Assembly: GCF_008831285.2 (NCBI RefSeq)
Contig: NC_045144.1
Span: forward strand, 3,216,268 to 3,280,267
Length of the DNA stretch: 64,000 nucleotides
Direction: 5' to 3'
DNA from: Nymphaea colorata
Lineage: Eukaryota; Streptophyta; Magnoliopsida; Nymphaeales; Nymphaeaceae
Position numbers and translations under genes: made by a program. The notes under the pieces are model-generated. The model did not search any database. It was not told where the DNA came from and saw nothing but the letters and a program-made list of their open reading frames with translations. This document shows positions 33,431-45,763 of this stretch, in pieces (within the stretch, counting starts at the first letter, position 1; each line of letters starts with the position of its first letter).

Positions 33431-35741
33431 TTGTCATGGGGACACTCCTGTTTAGCTAAAGAACAAACTACGCTATATCCAAAGCCATTTAGTACCTGTA
33501 CATTTGCTTAGGCCATCTGATAGTAGAACCTAATGGCAATTAGTCTATAATTCTTCAGCAAATAATTACTTTACAAAGGATGCTCTGTAGGATTACAACC
33601 GAGCCAATGAAAGATTTTCGAGCCATTTGGTTGCAGTAACAGTATGTTACCATCCCATGTAGCTGCTCTAAATGTTAGGGCAGATTCATTAAACAGTATT
33701 CCGAATGTCTCTTGAATCTGCTCCAACATTTGGGGCATATACATGGAAAAGTAGCATAATGTTACTGTTGCTAAACAATCCCTGAGGGCTAGACCATAGG
33801 ACTAATTGATTCTGGCCCAAATGTGAACTAAGGGTATACAGCATCAAACTTGAGCTATTCAAGCTTGGCCGTTTCACAACAACCAGCACTGCTCTGCTTG
33901 AACTCGGCTCGTGAATGCCAGTGAATTATATGGAACAAACCAAATTTAAAGCTCAGCAAACAGAGATCAGCTCCAGCAGCAAAAGTTCTGCTTAGAACAA
34001 ATGAAGCCGAAAAACCCATTTTGGAGGGAAATAGAGCAGTGGACGATTCAAATCATCTGCTTATCGTTGTCAATGCTCAACGTTCCCAGAGCTCCTGTGC
34101 TAAGCATGTAAAGTTGCATTTGACTATTTGGAACCAATTAAACTTAGGTAAGGCTTGAATGCAATGTGCAAGCTATACTGATCTATAAAAATAGAGTAGC
34201 TTCACGGCTAGTTGAACTTGACCTTTCATCCCATTTAATGTGCAAGCAGTGTGGTTGACAGAAATTTCTGGCGAAGGGACAATAGTACTCCAACTGAAAC
34301 TTTTAAGAGGCAGCCTTTGCATAAGTAAATATCTACGAAGTATTAGTATATAAGTAAGCAATTTATGTGCATCTATCATGTGCCTCCACCACTGACTCCA
34401 AGCCAAACATGTCTTAGCGTAAAATAGCTGACAAGTGCTCGTGGCGTTGCATTATACGCTGACAGTCTTTAAGAGGTTGCAGAACTTAAGGAGGAAGCAA
34501 TAAAGCTCATAAATATGGTCAGATTCTTGAGACCAAACTGGAACTTGAGTTGTGAGCGAGAATGATTGGCTGACCTTCACATATCATCTGCGGTTGAGAG
34601 ACTGCAAACAAGACCTTTCCTCTTTCTTCCTTCAGGTGAGCAGGAGGTTAATAACCCACCACTCGAAGAAGACCGGAAGGCTCCCCATTAGTCATTACTC
34701 TCTTTCATGAAATAAGACTTCTTTCTTTTGTTGGAACCGACAGGAAACATGCGAAATAAACTGCACAAGGAAAAGCTAAACCACCATTAATAATCTCTAT
34801 TATGCTATCTGCCACTCACAGAATTCCTTCACCATCACTATTGTGGAGATCCATATACCTCAACTCTATGATTACATCAGGTTTTCAAGTCCTGCTTCTT
34901 TCCCTTGTTACTTTGGTTGGGCTAAACTTTGATTCTACAGGTCTTTAATTATATCCTCTTGTAACATTCTTTCTTTCGTGGATGTGATGGTTTTTCCCCT
35001 TACCATACATCCAACCATGCATATTAGAAGAGATTATTTAACCTCCTTTTCCCATTTCTCTTTACTTGTAACATTCTTTCTTTCGTTGATGTGATGGTTT
35101 TTCCTTTTACCATACACCCAACCATGCATATTAAAAGAGATTATCTAATCGCTTTGATCTTTTCTATTTATGAATATGCATGTCTACTTTATTTATCTCT
35201 CATTTTACTTTTTACTCGCAAGTTTCTTACCTTCTAAACTGGATCAAACACCAGTTATGCCAGAAAAAAGATTTGGGGGAGAGGGAATGCAAGTGTGGCC
35301 ATAGTGTGGGCAATCGGCCACACAAGTCCAAAAAAGTTTTTTTTCACATTGAAATTTTATGGCAGTTTTTTTCATTTACATACAGGCATTTCTTAGAAAT
35401 TTTAAATTGTATAACTAATGCCCCTTTAGTTAATTTTTTTAATTTAAAAAAAATATATATGTAAATTTTAAAAAAAATTCATTTAACTTATATTAAAACT
35501 TTGAAAAACTATATTTCAGCTAGTATTAAAATTTAAAAACCATAGTTCGACCCCTAATGAAAAATTATTAGCCTGAACCGCGGAGTTCTGCCACTATGCA
35601 TGCAGCCTGAGGCTTTCCATGGAAGCAGACACGAAGGCATGAAGAAATATGGGCTAACATGCTAGGCGCGGCGCACTCCATGATTTGATCCTTTGAGTGT
35701 TCCTCCTTATCAAGAATTAGAAAGAGGAAAAGGTGCAGTAA

Positions 35742-36350
35742 AGGTTGCTTCATGTCTAATCTATTAGTGATGACAAGATCATTGATAATGCCACGTTATT
35801 TTCTTGTCCTTAACAAGAACTTTAGTGGGCCATCCATAAGAAAAGGATTTCTTGTATCCAATCCTGGTTGCTTAGGCTCTCCAGAATTTAAATATTGCCA
35901 ATCTGTATATCTTTTTCTGTGTAATGTTTTTTTCACAAAGTTTCTATGTCGCCCTCCAAGATCTTCCTTTATCAATTTTGGAGAATGACGTGACATTTAA
36001 GAATCTAAAGGGATACTACTGCTCATTTATGTGACTTTAAAATGCCTTAATTGAGTTCTGATGCTGTTAGAAAGAGTATGAAGAAGGTTAATATCCAACA
36101 ACTACAATACACAAGCATAGGACAACAATGACAACATCATCAGTATCGGCATAGCCATCACCGTCGTCAATAATAAATGCATTAAAAAAAGACCACCGAC
36201 AAACGGAAGAGCAACAGTACTATAGTTGTACACTTATAATTTTTGTTATTTTTATCTGGAAAGGACTAATACCGGCTTCAAACATGTAATTTCACTTGAT
36301 TGCAGACGACCAAGAAAAAAGTATTGTCTTCCTTTTGGTAAAAAACAAAA
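35742..36350. repeat. Nearly identical tract shared with 46251-46859
   Basis: About 610 bp differ from unit B at only one or two positions by eye. Frames on both strands (35752-35988 plus; 35796-35996 minus) are therefore preserved in both copies, but this follows from the overall identity and does not show coding. Neither frame resembles a known family. Confidence 0.6.
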
Positions 36351-36365
36351 AAAAGAAAAAGAAAA

Positions 36366-36366
<1 letters not shown>

Positions 36367-36397
<31 letters not shown>
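36367..36397. repeat. (GA)n microsatellite at an A/B indel edge
   Basis: The A-only segment (36398-37779) begins exactly at the end of this run. Confidence 0.9.
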
Positions 36398-36399
<2 letters not shown>

Positions 36400-37779
36400 A
36401 TTATAATAACATTTCACAGGTCCAACAAAAGTTCGAACAGAAATTATGACACAAAAAAGAAGATAATGAAATAAAGAAAATAGCAGGAGAAGTTAGTGGG
36501 GAGTAAGAAGCCCTTGCAACAACAAACAACCAATATATCCCTAGTGTTTCATTCACTTAGAATCAATGAAATGTTAGAATTATTATTTTTGTTCTTAAAA
36601 TGTGCGAATTGCATTATTGAAGAAAGAATTTTAATTTCACAATTATGCGCATTCATTTGTGGACACAAACTCCAGAATTATGATCCCACGTTAAGGTGGA
36701 ATTATGACTCCAAAAATTTTGATTTTTTTTTTTTCATTTTTCTTTGAAGCGCCGAGTGATTTCTAAAATTTTACTTTCTTTTCTATCACAGGTCTTTTTT
36801 TTTTTTAATTATGGAATCAAAATTCTAAACCATCAGGAACAGGCAGTTGGCCCGTTGAACTGCAGAAAGGAAGCGTAGAGTCCTGAAGTTAAAAATGTCG
36901 GTGAAGTAACCCTTTGGAATAATAGACTGGTGAACGAATTTGGGAAGTTTGGATTTGCAATAAATGAAACTCTCTGACCAATTAAGAACCACGCAATTTT
37001 ATATATCTAACTTAACTTTCCATCCCATGTAGTAATCTATGTATCTAGACTAACCCCACATTCTATGTGATCCGCCCTACTAATTGCAGTTAGTTCGTCT
37101 TCCTTATTTTGAGGTTGTATTTTGTTTCATGCAGATCTCAAATTCGTGGTGATCTGAGATTCCAAATTCGTGGTGATCTGAGATTCCTAAACTTAAAGCT
37201 ATGTCATCAGAGTGCCGGGTGCGGGTGCCGGTTCGGGTGCGAGTGTCAGAGCGGTACATTCCAAAAAATTTAGGTGCGGCGAGAATATTTTATTATTATT
37301 ATTATTATTTTTAATTTATTATATATATAACAGAAATAAACATATATATATTATAATTACAATTTAGTTATTAATATATATAACATACTTCAATAATTAT
37401 ATTGCATAGAAAAATACGAGAACAACATATATTATATAAGTAATAAAGTAATATGACATTTTAAATGGGCTCGAGTGTGAGTCGGAGCCACACCCATGTT
37501 CGGTGCGCACCAGACTCGATGCGACTCAGGTGTGGAAGTAAAATAAAAGAGTCTGGTGACTTAGCTTAAAGGTCGAACCTTTTCCTCACCCTTCCCCCCA
37601 AAAAATCTGACCATAAGTCTATGGTTTTTAATATCTAGCATAAATTTATGATCCATCTACTGCGAAAAGCTATCAAACACAATTTTAGGTAAAGCTTCTT
37701 CAAAATTGATGGGCAGATCATACAATCATGTGGAGTGTTTTCCTTAAGAAAGAGACCGATCATATCTTATCATTCAAAA
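36398..37779. other. 1.4-kb segment found only in unit A
   Basis: Non-coding. It includes a short direct repeat (aattcgtggtgatctgag twice near 37141-37185). It also has a GC-richer stretch, about 37215-37260, with repeated gggtgcgggtgcc phrases, and a related gtgcgcaccagactcg stretch at about 37490-37540 on the far side of an ATT/AT-rich core. These may be the ends of another small element. Confidence 0.5.
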
Positions 37780-37904
37780 GCATATTTGTTCTGTTTCCAG
37801 GACCTCACAGAGCCGTGTCTAGTTAAAAAATAGAATAATCCGAAAAAAGATTAAAGAAAAAAAAGTGAAAAGGAATAATGCCGGAACGTGGGCCTATTGA
37901 ATGG

Positions 37905-37906
<2 letters not shown>

Positions 37907-37963
<57 letters not shown>

Positions 37964-37982
37964 GAGAGAGAGAGAGAGAGAG
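37907..37982. repeat. (AT)n then (GA)n compound microsatellite
   Basis: AT run 37907-37957 followed by a GA run 37963-37982. Unit B has only a short AT run at the matching place (about 47055-47074). Confidence 0.95.
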
Positions 37983-39196
37983 GAAGATGTGGGTGGCAAT
38001 TGACCACATTGGTTATCAAACAATTTCTTATTTTACATTGATATTTCAAAACAATTTTTGTCATTTAAATATTGATGCATCTTAAAACTTTTAAATTTTA
38101 TAATTTTTTGACAGGTAAGTGGCCTACGTGTCTAAGAATCAGGAGGCCATTTATTGTGTTACTATGCATGAAATAGAAATATGGATGGGCTTTTGGAGTG
38201 GGGATGTTTGTCTCTTGATGAACCTCCGACCTCGTTATTGAATTGTTCTAACATGACTGACGTTGTCTGCACACAGTACTGGGTGCAATTAAATTATATC
38301 CAGTGCCATATAAAATTACAAGATCGCCATGATCTCTTTCTTTATTTAATGCACAGTACAACCAGGAATTGGGAGCTGCCAGGTCTCACATGACAATAGG
38401 TGCACCATTTTCAAAACTTAATTAGTGCAACTGTCGGCTTGAACGGTTTATTTTTAGTACTTTGAAAAATATTGCTTTTTTTCAAAAGATCTTGCTTATT
38501 AGATCAATCATATGGATTTCATAAGTCAAATTAGTTTTGCCTAACATGGTATATATATATATATAAGAGTGACTTTAAAAGAGAGACCAATAGATATATC
38601 GGGAACAAAAGCCAAACTTTTTAAATATGATATTTAAAGTGATTTTTGAAAAACTAACCTTACCAATATCATTTTAAGGATATGTTGCAAATATTATTAA
38701 ATTGATCATTTTTTGGGTTTTAATAGTGTTTTTATAATAAAAAACGCATGACTCTCGTTGCATCAACATTTTAATAATAGAAAAATCAATATTTTTTTAT
38801 AAAAACAACTTGGTTCAAAGCATGTATCAAAATAGTTTATATACATATTCAAAATCAAAATACCTGCTGTTATTTATCTTTTTGAAATTTAAGAAAATAA
38901 TAATGACAATTTTTATAATTTCGTTAGTTAATTTTCTCACGAGGACAAGCTTCTATATGTAAAAGTGATGTTGATGTTTTATATCGTAGTGTTTCATTTC
39001 AAAAGCCATTAATAAGGAAATCAATTTTGACCAGATTGTCCCAAATTTTGTTTAATTAAAATATTTGGACATTAGATTCTCACATCCCATTGTTAGGATA
39101 ATCCAAGAAACTTTGTTCTTTCTTGTACGCAAGTTATCCCAACTATAAGTCGTTTGACACACACTAGTCCCAACAGTAAGTTGTTATATATATATA

Positions 39197-39531
39197 TAAG
39201 ATTTGTGGATTACATCTGGGTTTGGATAGAGAAGTCTTCTGGCCTCTCCAGCATATTGCCCAATGCAATGTCATACTATACTGTAATTGAATGGAGCTTA
39301 AGCTGGAGGATTTCAGCGATTATATATATATATATATATGTAGGGGTGGAGGGAGGGGGCCCTGCTTAGGCCGTGGCCCCACTCAAGCTAAGTGAAAAAC
39401 AAAAATTACATTAACAAAATACAAAATTTTAATTGCATAATGTATTTTTTTGATTTGGATTTAGTTTAGCCTTACCCAGAAAAATTTGTTAGACCGTTTG
39501 ACTCGCCTCTGAAAAAAATCCTCGTTCCGCC

Positions 39532-39598
<67 letters not shown>

Positions 39599-39625
39599 CA
39601 CATAAAGAGAAAGGCAGAGGTGTTT
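39197..39625. other. A-only segment bounded by TA repeats, carrying a MITE-like core
   Basis: Unit B reads agttgttatactatatatat then ccagacatttg here, so ~430 bp are missing or were never present. Inside A, about 39340-39530 begins ggggtggagggaggg..ctgcttaggccgtggcccc. This is the complement-oriented relative of the insertion at 45571-45763 in B. (TA)n and (GA)n runs (39320-39340, 39532-39592) flank the core. Confidence 0.55.
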
Positions 39626-39915
39626 ACCAGACATTTGTACCTACTATATACTTTTTTGGGAAAACTCCCATGAGAGCCCAATGCTATGCAGCGCAATTCA
39701 CAAAGTCTTGCTCTCTAAAAATCTGCATTGGATAAGAAATTTGTAATGTTTGCTTTTACCAGCTGTAGTAAGATACTGGAAACCAGTTTGGTGGAAGATT
39801 TAGTTATTTCACTTAATAAATCAAATTGGGTAAGATTGAACAGTAAGAATGTCCTGTCAGAAGAGTCATGAGTAGGACTTTGCGGTTGTTGGTAGTGGTG
39901 TGCAACACGCATGAT

Positions 39916-40283
39916 TAGGGCTGCACAACAAGTCGATCTAGCTTGAGCACAAGTTCAAATATATGCTCGATATGTTAAACTAATCGAGTTCAAGTTGTAA
40001 GAACTCGAGTCGGCTCAGCTACATAATGAATATTGATTTATTATAAGAAAATAGTTAACGAGTCACAACTAAATGAGTTAATTGAGTTAAAAGAAATGAG
40101 ACATGCTTAACATAAACAAGTTAAACAAGTCAAACGAGTTAGTTTGAGCCCAACGTATTGTTGAGTCGACCTCAAGCTTGTTCTGTCGAGATAGAATCGA
40201 GTTGAAGCTCGAGTTTTTTGAGTCGATCAAGCTCAAGGTGACCCAACTCAACTCGAACTCGATTCAGCTTATGTGAAGCCCTA
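39916..40283. mobile_element. hAT-type MITE with TAGGGCT ends (unit A copy)
   Basis: Starts TAGGGCTGCACAACAAG and ends tatgtgaagcccta (complement TAGGGCTTCACATA). It is flanked by cgcatgat and ggcatgat, 7 of 8 matching, fitting an hAT-type target duplication. The interior is rich in ctcgag, gagtcga and cgagtt phrases typical of this common plant MITE type. Also present in unit B, so it inserted before the duplication. Confidence 0.75.
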
Positions 40284-41223
40284 GGCATGATACCTACACA
40301 TGTAAATATATTTATTAGGACATGATTTAAATTCATAACTTCCACAACTACAAATGTCTGATAAATTATACCCCCAATTCTGGCAATGGCTGCAAGACTA
40401 GAATCTGTCCGTCAAAGACATAAGACATCATTTTTACCATCTAAGGGACATCAAATCAATGTACTTTCCTTGATATTCTCTGCAATTTTTGAACAATGAC
40501 ATTGAGAAAACGCCACATTCGGATTGGAGTTTGCAACTCAAAGCACCACGTATGAACAACACACATCATAAGGGGATGCTTGACAAACAAATCCCTCTCT
40601 AATGGCACAAGATCTGGCCAAGCAACAGCCCCATGTGAAATTCAGACGTCCCTCGACCAATATCATGTGTTAGAAGTCCCCATCCAGCATCTCCCTTTGC
40701 ACGAGGACAACACTGGTACACTCACAACCTCATCTCAATTATTTTTTAAATGTTCTCCTACCGCTTCTTGTCTCATTCAAATGGCCTTGGCCTTCCTCTG
40801 GATACAGCTTATTAATATCGTAGAACGTTGACATCTATCCATGCATCTGTAATTGGATATGAAATTGAGTGCAAATATCATACGTTAATCGAATGCAGAT
40901 AGGATCTGCGGTGACTTAATTTTTTGATAGAATATTTAGGTCCATGAAGCGATGAATGTGGCCTATTCTCACATGCATGTGGTTCGCTTTTAGGCCATGA
41001 CTGCATCTGAATACCATCAGATTCAGATTTTGTCAGATTCACATTGTCATGAAAGTGTCAAATCCAATTGCAGACAGCAGGAAGGGACACCATAATACTT
41101 AGTCTGACATAGGAAGATGAAAACAGAGAGTTGCCAATATATCAGGAGATAGATTGAGAATTTCCAATTCTTTCTTCTTGAAGTCTGTTATTTTTCATTA
41201 TAGAACTGATTAATACATATGCT

Positions 41224-41687
41224 TAGAGATGTCAACGGATCAAATTCAAGTCTGATATAATCTTAATTGTATCAACCTTTTTAAATATTAACATATTGGG
41301 GTTTGAATTCAAATTTGAAAATGAACAATGAAAGGTCATATATTCAAAATTTAAATGTGAATTCAATTTCACAATCCAAAACTGATTCGAACCCTATTTG
41401 TACATTTATATCCGAATTTGAATTCAAATTTTGAACCAAATTTGACCAATTTTTAAAATGTAAGAGCATTAAATACAGGATATTTCTTTAAAACTAAATC
41501 TGATATGAATCCGAACAGATAATTTTGTTATATTCGAATCTAAATCTGAATCCGTTCAGATGTCATTTCTTAAATCTGAATAAGATCTGATCATTTTTTA
41601 ATTGAATATTAATTTTTTTTCCATATCCGATTTTTTTAGAATAGTTTGGTAGGATGTCCGATCCAAATTAAATATATGATAACCCTA
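41224..41687. mobile_element. GATGTCAA-family non-autonomous element, unit A copy
   Basis: Starts tagagatgtcaacggatc and ends gataaccctA, flanked by catatgct and cataaact (6 of 8). The copy in unit B keeps a cleaner duplication. The interior has the same gaattcaaatt and ccgaatc phrases as 23265-23716. Confidence 0.65.
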
Positions 41688-43122
41688 CATAAACTGTTGA
41701 AAATGAAAGCATAATTCTAAATGGAAATGATGTCATCTCAAGAAATTGCTAAGGGTAGATATGTATGACAGGTGTTCCGTTATAAACTAGAGATTTTGAA
41801 TTTTTGTGAAAAAGCAAAAGGGTTCATGATTTTTCTCGACAAAACACAATAATTGACATTATGGAAGGACATCTTTTGTTCTCTTGCGTGCCAACTCGAA
41901 AGTTGGCCTCTTTTCTGTGACTGATGTTAGTGAAAAAGGTAAAGTAATAAGCTGAGGGACAAAAGGCTGGACCAGATGCGTGAAATGAAACTAAACCCAT
42001 TCTGCTTTTGGATGGTGAATGAAGTTCATCATGGATCTGTTTGATTATATACCTCACGATTCTCTTAGATAAATATAATGTAGAGATTGTTGGAGTTTGA
42101 AGCTTAATTTATACTTAACAGACTTTGATAATTTTCGTGAATTCAAATAATTTTGTATATCTGTTAAGAATGAACTGATTTTTTTGTAAGGACTTTTATC
42201 TAATTAGGCATTTTGTAGGTTTGTCCTAATTTTTATGTTTACCATGGGGCGGTTTCTTGTAATCTTTGATCTTTCTGTGATAACGAAATCTCTGTGCAAC
42301 TGTGGATGCAAGAGAACCTTATCCCCAAACAACCTAAAATCCTTATGTCTTCTTCTTTTTCTTCTTCATTTTCTTTTCTTGGTGTTGTAAGAGAGAAAGA
42401 GGGTCTCGTTCCTAGAGATACAATAGAAATTGTACATCTGTTAGACTTTTTAAGAGCAACATCCAGGAGTCCCGATGCATAAAATGAGATCCGGGTGGAT
42501 TTCGTTTCCATTCCTGATAAGTTCCTGAACTTGTATATAAAAGATGCTTAACTTTTACCTGCAAGGGCTCCATCCACCTCATGACTAGCTAGACGACATT
42601 GCTTAAAGCTTGCAAGTTAACCCGTGCATAATTAAAGACTTGTAGTATGCATCTCATGTCGCCAAATCCAAAAAAATGCACACACACACACAGGACTAAT
42701 TAAATATTGATCAAGCTCACTAGTTACAAAATACATAATACTAATTAAATCTGAATCAAGAGGACCGATGCAAAATAATTGACACTTGAGTTTTTTTTTT
42801 CTTTTAAATTTAATGTCATTTCGGAGTTAGAGGAAACCAAGGGGCTTTAGCCTTTTTTTCAAGCTGTGAGTTGTTAACCTCTTGCTCACTCGAATTTAAA
42901 TGTCATTTTCTAAATTGTTAAAAAATTGTACCTTCCTAAAAAAAAAAAGTAGGAGGAACATAAAAAAAATGTATTAAAACAAATTAGTCTGAATCACGAT
43001 GTGAACTATTAAACATCACAGAATGTACAAGACATGAAAACGACTTCTAGGGACAGGGATGGAGACCGGGTAGGAGCTACAAAAGGTGGGTCCAGAACTA
43101 GATTCCCTCGATCCGACTTCTC

Positions 43123-43467
43123 TTAGTTCTGGCTACAGAAGGATTTGGATGCCGCCGGTGCCGGAGTCGGCTGCTTCTCACTATCTAATAACTCTTTCAG
43201 GCTCCCCGACGTTGCACTCCGAGGTGGAACGGAGGCAAGAGGTGCGCTGATGGCTGCAAGAGGGAGGATCTTCCCGTTGTAGAAGAACTGGTCAGCTGGG
43301 GAGGAGTAATTTTGCTCGGGAATGCAGAAATGGAAGTCACATGAGGATGATTGCAGGAGGGAGGAGTTTTCTCGGAGATCACCGATGCGATCAGTTTGCC
43401 AAAGATCACTCGAGATCCGGGGGCTAAAAGTCCAGCCGGAGTTATCAGAAACGATTTCGAGTGCCAT
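43123..43467 (-). pseudogene. Truncated duplicate of the serine-rich gene with a foreign four-codon end
   Basis: Codons 1-110 follow the intact gene (MALEIVSDNSGWTFSPRIS..., a two-residue deletion after RIS, ADQFFYNGKILPL block kept) up to KSF. There the tandem-duplication junction brings in flanking DNA that adds CSQN and a stop. The FRRSNS region, the serine-rich stretch, the NPVLNVPPP box and the basic tail are all lost. The remaining frame has no stop or frameshift, so a 114-residue shortened protein could be made if the leader is still transcribed. The 87-codon upstream ORF and about 420 bp of upstream sequence are retained; the next 1.1 kb of upstream DNA seen in unit A is missing. Confidence 0.85.
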
Positions 43468-43481
43468 AAATGGTGCCGAAA

Positions 43482-43745
43482 CTAGAAAAGTTTCAGTTTA
43501 GAGAGCTTAAAATTTTCAAAGAAGAAAAGAGGTTGAATGACATCATGTCTCAGCAAAAGCAATTCAGGAAGACTGGTGAATTCTTTAAAATCATATACAA
43601 AGATAAGTAGCGGATACGAAGCGAGGAATTTGGAAGAAATGATCAACCTCTTGACTGAGATATGGGAGTTTGGCAGTTGAAGGAAGTGACGTCTTAGCAG
43701 AGGAACAGGAAGAATTTGTCGAAATGGTGAAGATGGGAGAGACAA
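43482..43745 (-). other. Upstream ORF (87 codons) of the truncated duplicate
   Basis: Same start, stop, length and 14-base spacing as the upstream ORF at 31899-32162, with 12 changed residues. It remains open despite about 7% nucleotide difference and no indels. Confidence 0.45.
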
Positions 43746-45570
43746 AAAAGTGATCGGCTGGACTGTGTAACTATAATAACAAAAGAAAAGAGAACAGGAG
43801 AAAATGAAAGGGCAAATCTGAGGTTTTAGTCACGGAGGATGAGAGCCGAATTGGTTTGCCTAGACAGATCAATTCTCTCTCCCTCTCTGTCTCTCTTGTC
43901 ATGGGGACACTCCTGTTTGGCTAAAGCACAAACTACGGTATATCCAAAGTCATTTAATACCTGTATATTTGCTTAGACCATCTGATAGAACAGATGGCAA
44001 TTAGTCTATAATTCTTCAGCAAATAAGTAGTTCACAAAGGATGCTCTGTCGGATTACAACTGAGCAAATGAAAAATCTTCCAGCCATTTGGTTACAGTAA
44101 CAGTATGTTACCATCCCATGTAGCCGCTCTAAATGTTAGGACAGATTCATTAAACAGTATTCCAAATGTCGCCTGAATCTGCTCCAACATTTGGGGCATA
44201 TACATGGAAAAGTAGCAGAATGTAACTGTTGCTAAGCAACCCCTGAGGGCTAGACCATAGGACTAATTGATTCTGGCCCAAATGTGAACTAAGGGTATAC
44301 AGCATCAAACTTTAGCTATTCAAGCTTGGCCGTTTCACAACAACCAGCACTGCTCTGCTTGAACTCCGCTCGTGAATGCCAGTGAATTATATGGAACAAA
44401 CCAAATTTAAAGCTCAGCAAACAGAGATCAGCTCCAGCAGCAAAAGTTCTGCTTAGAACAAATGAAGCCGAAAAACCCATTTTGGAGGGAAATAGAGCAG
44501 TGGACGATTCAAATCATCTGCTTATCGTTGTCAATGCTCAACGTTCCCAGAGCTCCTGTGCTAAGCATGTAAAGTTGCATTTGACTATTTGGAACCAATT
44601 AAACTTAGGTAAGGCTTGAATGCAATGTGCAAGCTATACTGATCTATAAAAATAGAGTAGCTTCACTGCTAGTTGAACTTGACCTTTCATCCCATTTAAT
44701 GTGCAAGCAGTGTGGTTGCCAGAAATTTCTGGCGAAGGGACAATAGTACTCCAACTGAAACTTTTGAGAGTCAACCATTATATAAATAAGTAAATATCTA
44801 CGAAATACTATTACATAAATAAGCAATTGATGTGCACCGATGGTGTGCCTCCACCACTGACTCCAAGCCAAACATGTCTTAGCGTAAAATAGCTGACAAG
44901 CACTCGTAGAGTTGCATTATACGCTGACAGCCTTTAAGAGGTTCCAGAACTTAAGGATGAAGGCAATAAAACTCATAAATATGGTCAGATTCTTGGGACG
45001 AAACTGGAACTTGAGTTGTGAGCAATAATGATTGGCTGACCTTCATATATCATCTGCAGTTGAGAGACTGCTAACAGGTGAGCAGGAGGTTAATAACCCA
45101 CCACTAAAGAAGACCCAAGGCTTCCCCATTACTCTCTTTCATTAAATAAGAATTCTTTGTTTTGTTGGAACCGACAGGAAAAATGCGAAATAAACTGCAC
45201 AAGGAAAACATAAACCACCATCAATAATCTTTGTTGTGCCATCTGCTACTCCTAGAATTATTTACACCATCACTGTTGTGGAGATCTATGTACCTTAACT
45301 GTATAATTACCCAGGCTTTCAAGTCCTGCTTCTTTCCCTTGTTCCTTGGTTGCTTTTAAACGTTGAATTCTACAGGTCTTTAATTATATCCTCTGCTTTT
45401 CCAATTTTTTTTACTTGTAACATTCATTATTTCGTGGATGTGATTGTTTTTCCGCTTACTATACATCCAACCATGCATATTAAAAGAGATTATTTAACTG
45501 CCTTTTTCCAATTCTCTTTGCTTGTAACATTCTTTCTTTTGTTGATGTGATCTTTTACCATACACCCAAC

Positions 45571-45763
45571 CAGGTATGACAAGATTTTTTTTAGGTGCGG
45601 GCCAAAAGGTTCAACAAACTTATCCGAATAGGATCAAACTAAATCAGAATTCAAAAAATACATTACCCAACTAAACATGTTTAATTTTTTTAATGTGATA
45701 TTTTTTTAGTTAGTTGGGGTGGGGCACGGCCTAGGCAGGCCCCCTTCCCTCCCTCCACCACTG
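45571..45763. mobile_element. Small MITE-like insertion found only in unit B
   Basis: Unit A reads cacccaaccatgcatatt uninterrupted at 35111-35128. Unit B reads cacccaacca, then about 195 bp, then gccaaccatgcatatt. The near-repeat ccaacca on both sides is a plausible target duplication. The right end ccctccaccactg matches the CAGTGGNGGA hAT ends at 21566 and 28836; the left end is worn. Confidence 0.6.

Larger units (their letters stand above)
31548..43136. repeat. Segmental tandem duplication, unit A (11.6 kb)
   Basis: Its left edge lies inside the serine-rich gene (cccc|agaaggatttgg) and its right edge is ggctac at 43131-43136, joined directly to unit B. Matching landmarks between A and B: 31884/43467, 32162/43745, 33430/43896, 35752/46261, 36226/46735, 38181/47317, 39916/48633, 41224/49908, 42057/50731. 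Apart from the gene at its left edge the unit is non-coding. It holds a 107-bp tandem repeat (34961 and 35068), hAT-type elements and microsatellites. Segments found only in A are about 32312-33430, 36398-37779 and 39197-39625. Confidence 0.92.

Noticed and set aside
35752-35996. Frames on both strands conserved in unit B (46261-46505)
   Set aside because: The whole surrounding 600 bp is nearly identical, so frame conservation is not evidence of coding.
38181-38393. 70-codon frame conserved at 47317-47529
   Set aside because: Same reason: shared through the recent duplication; no family features.
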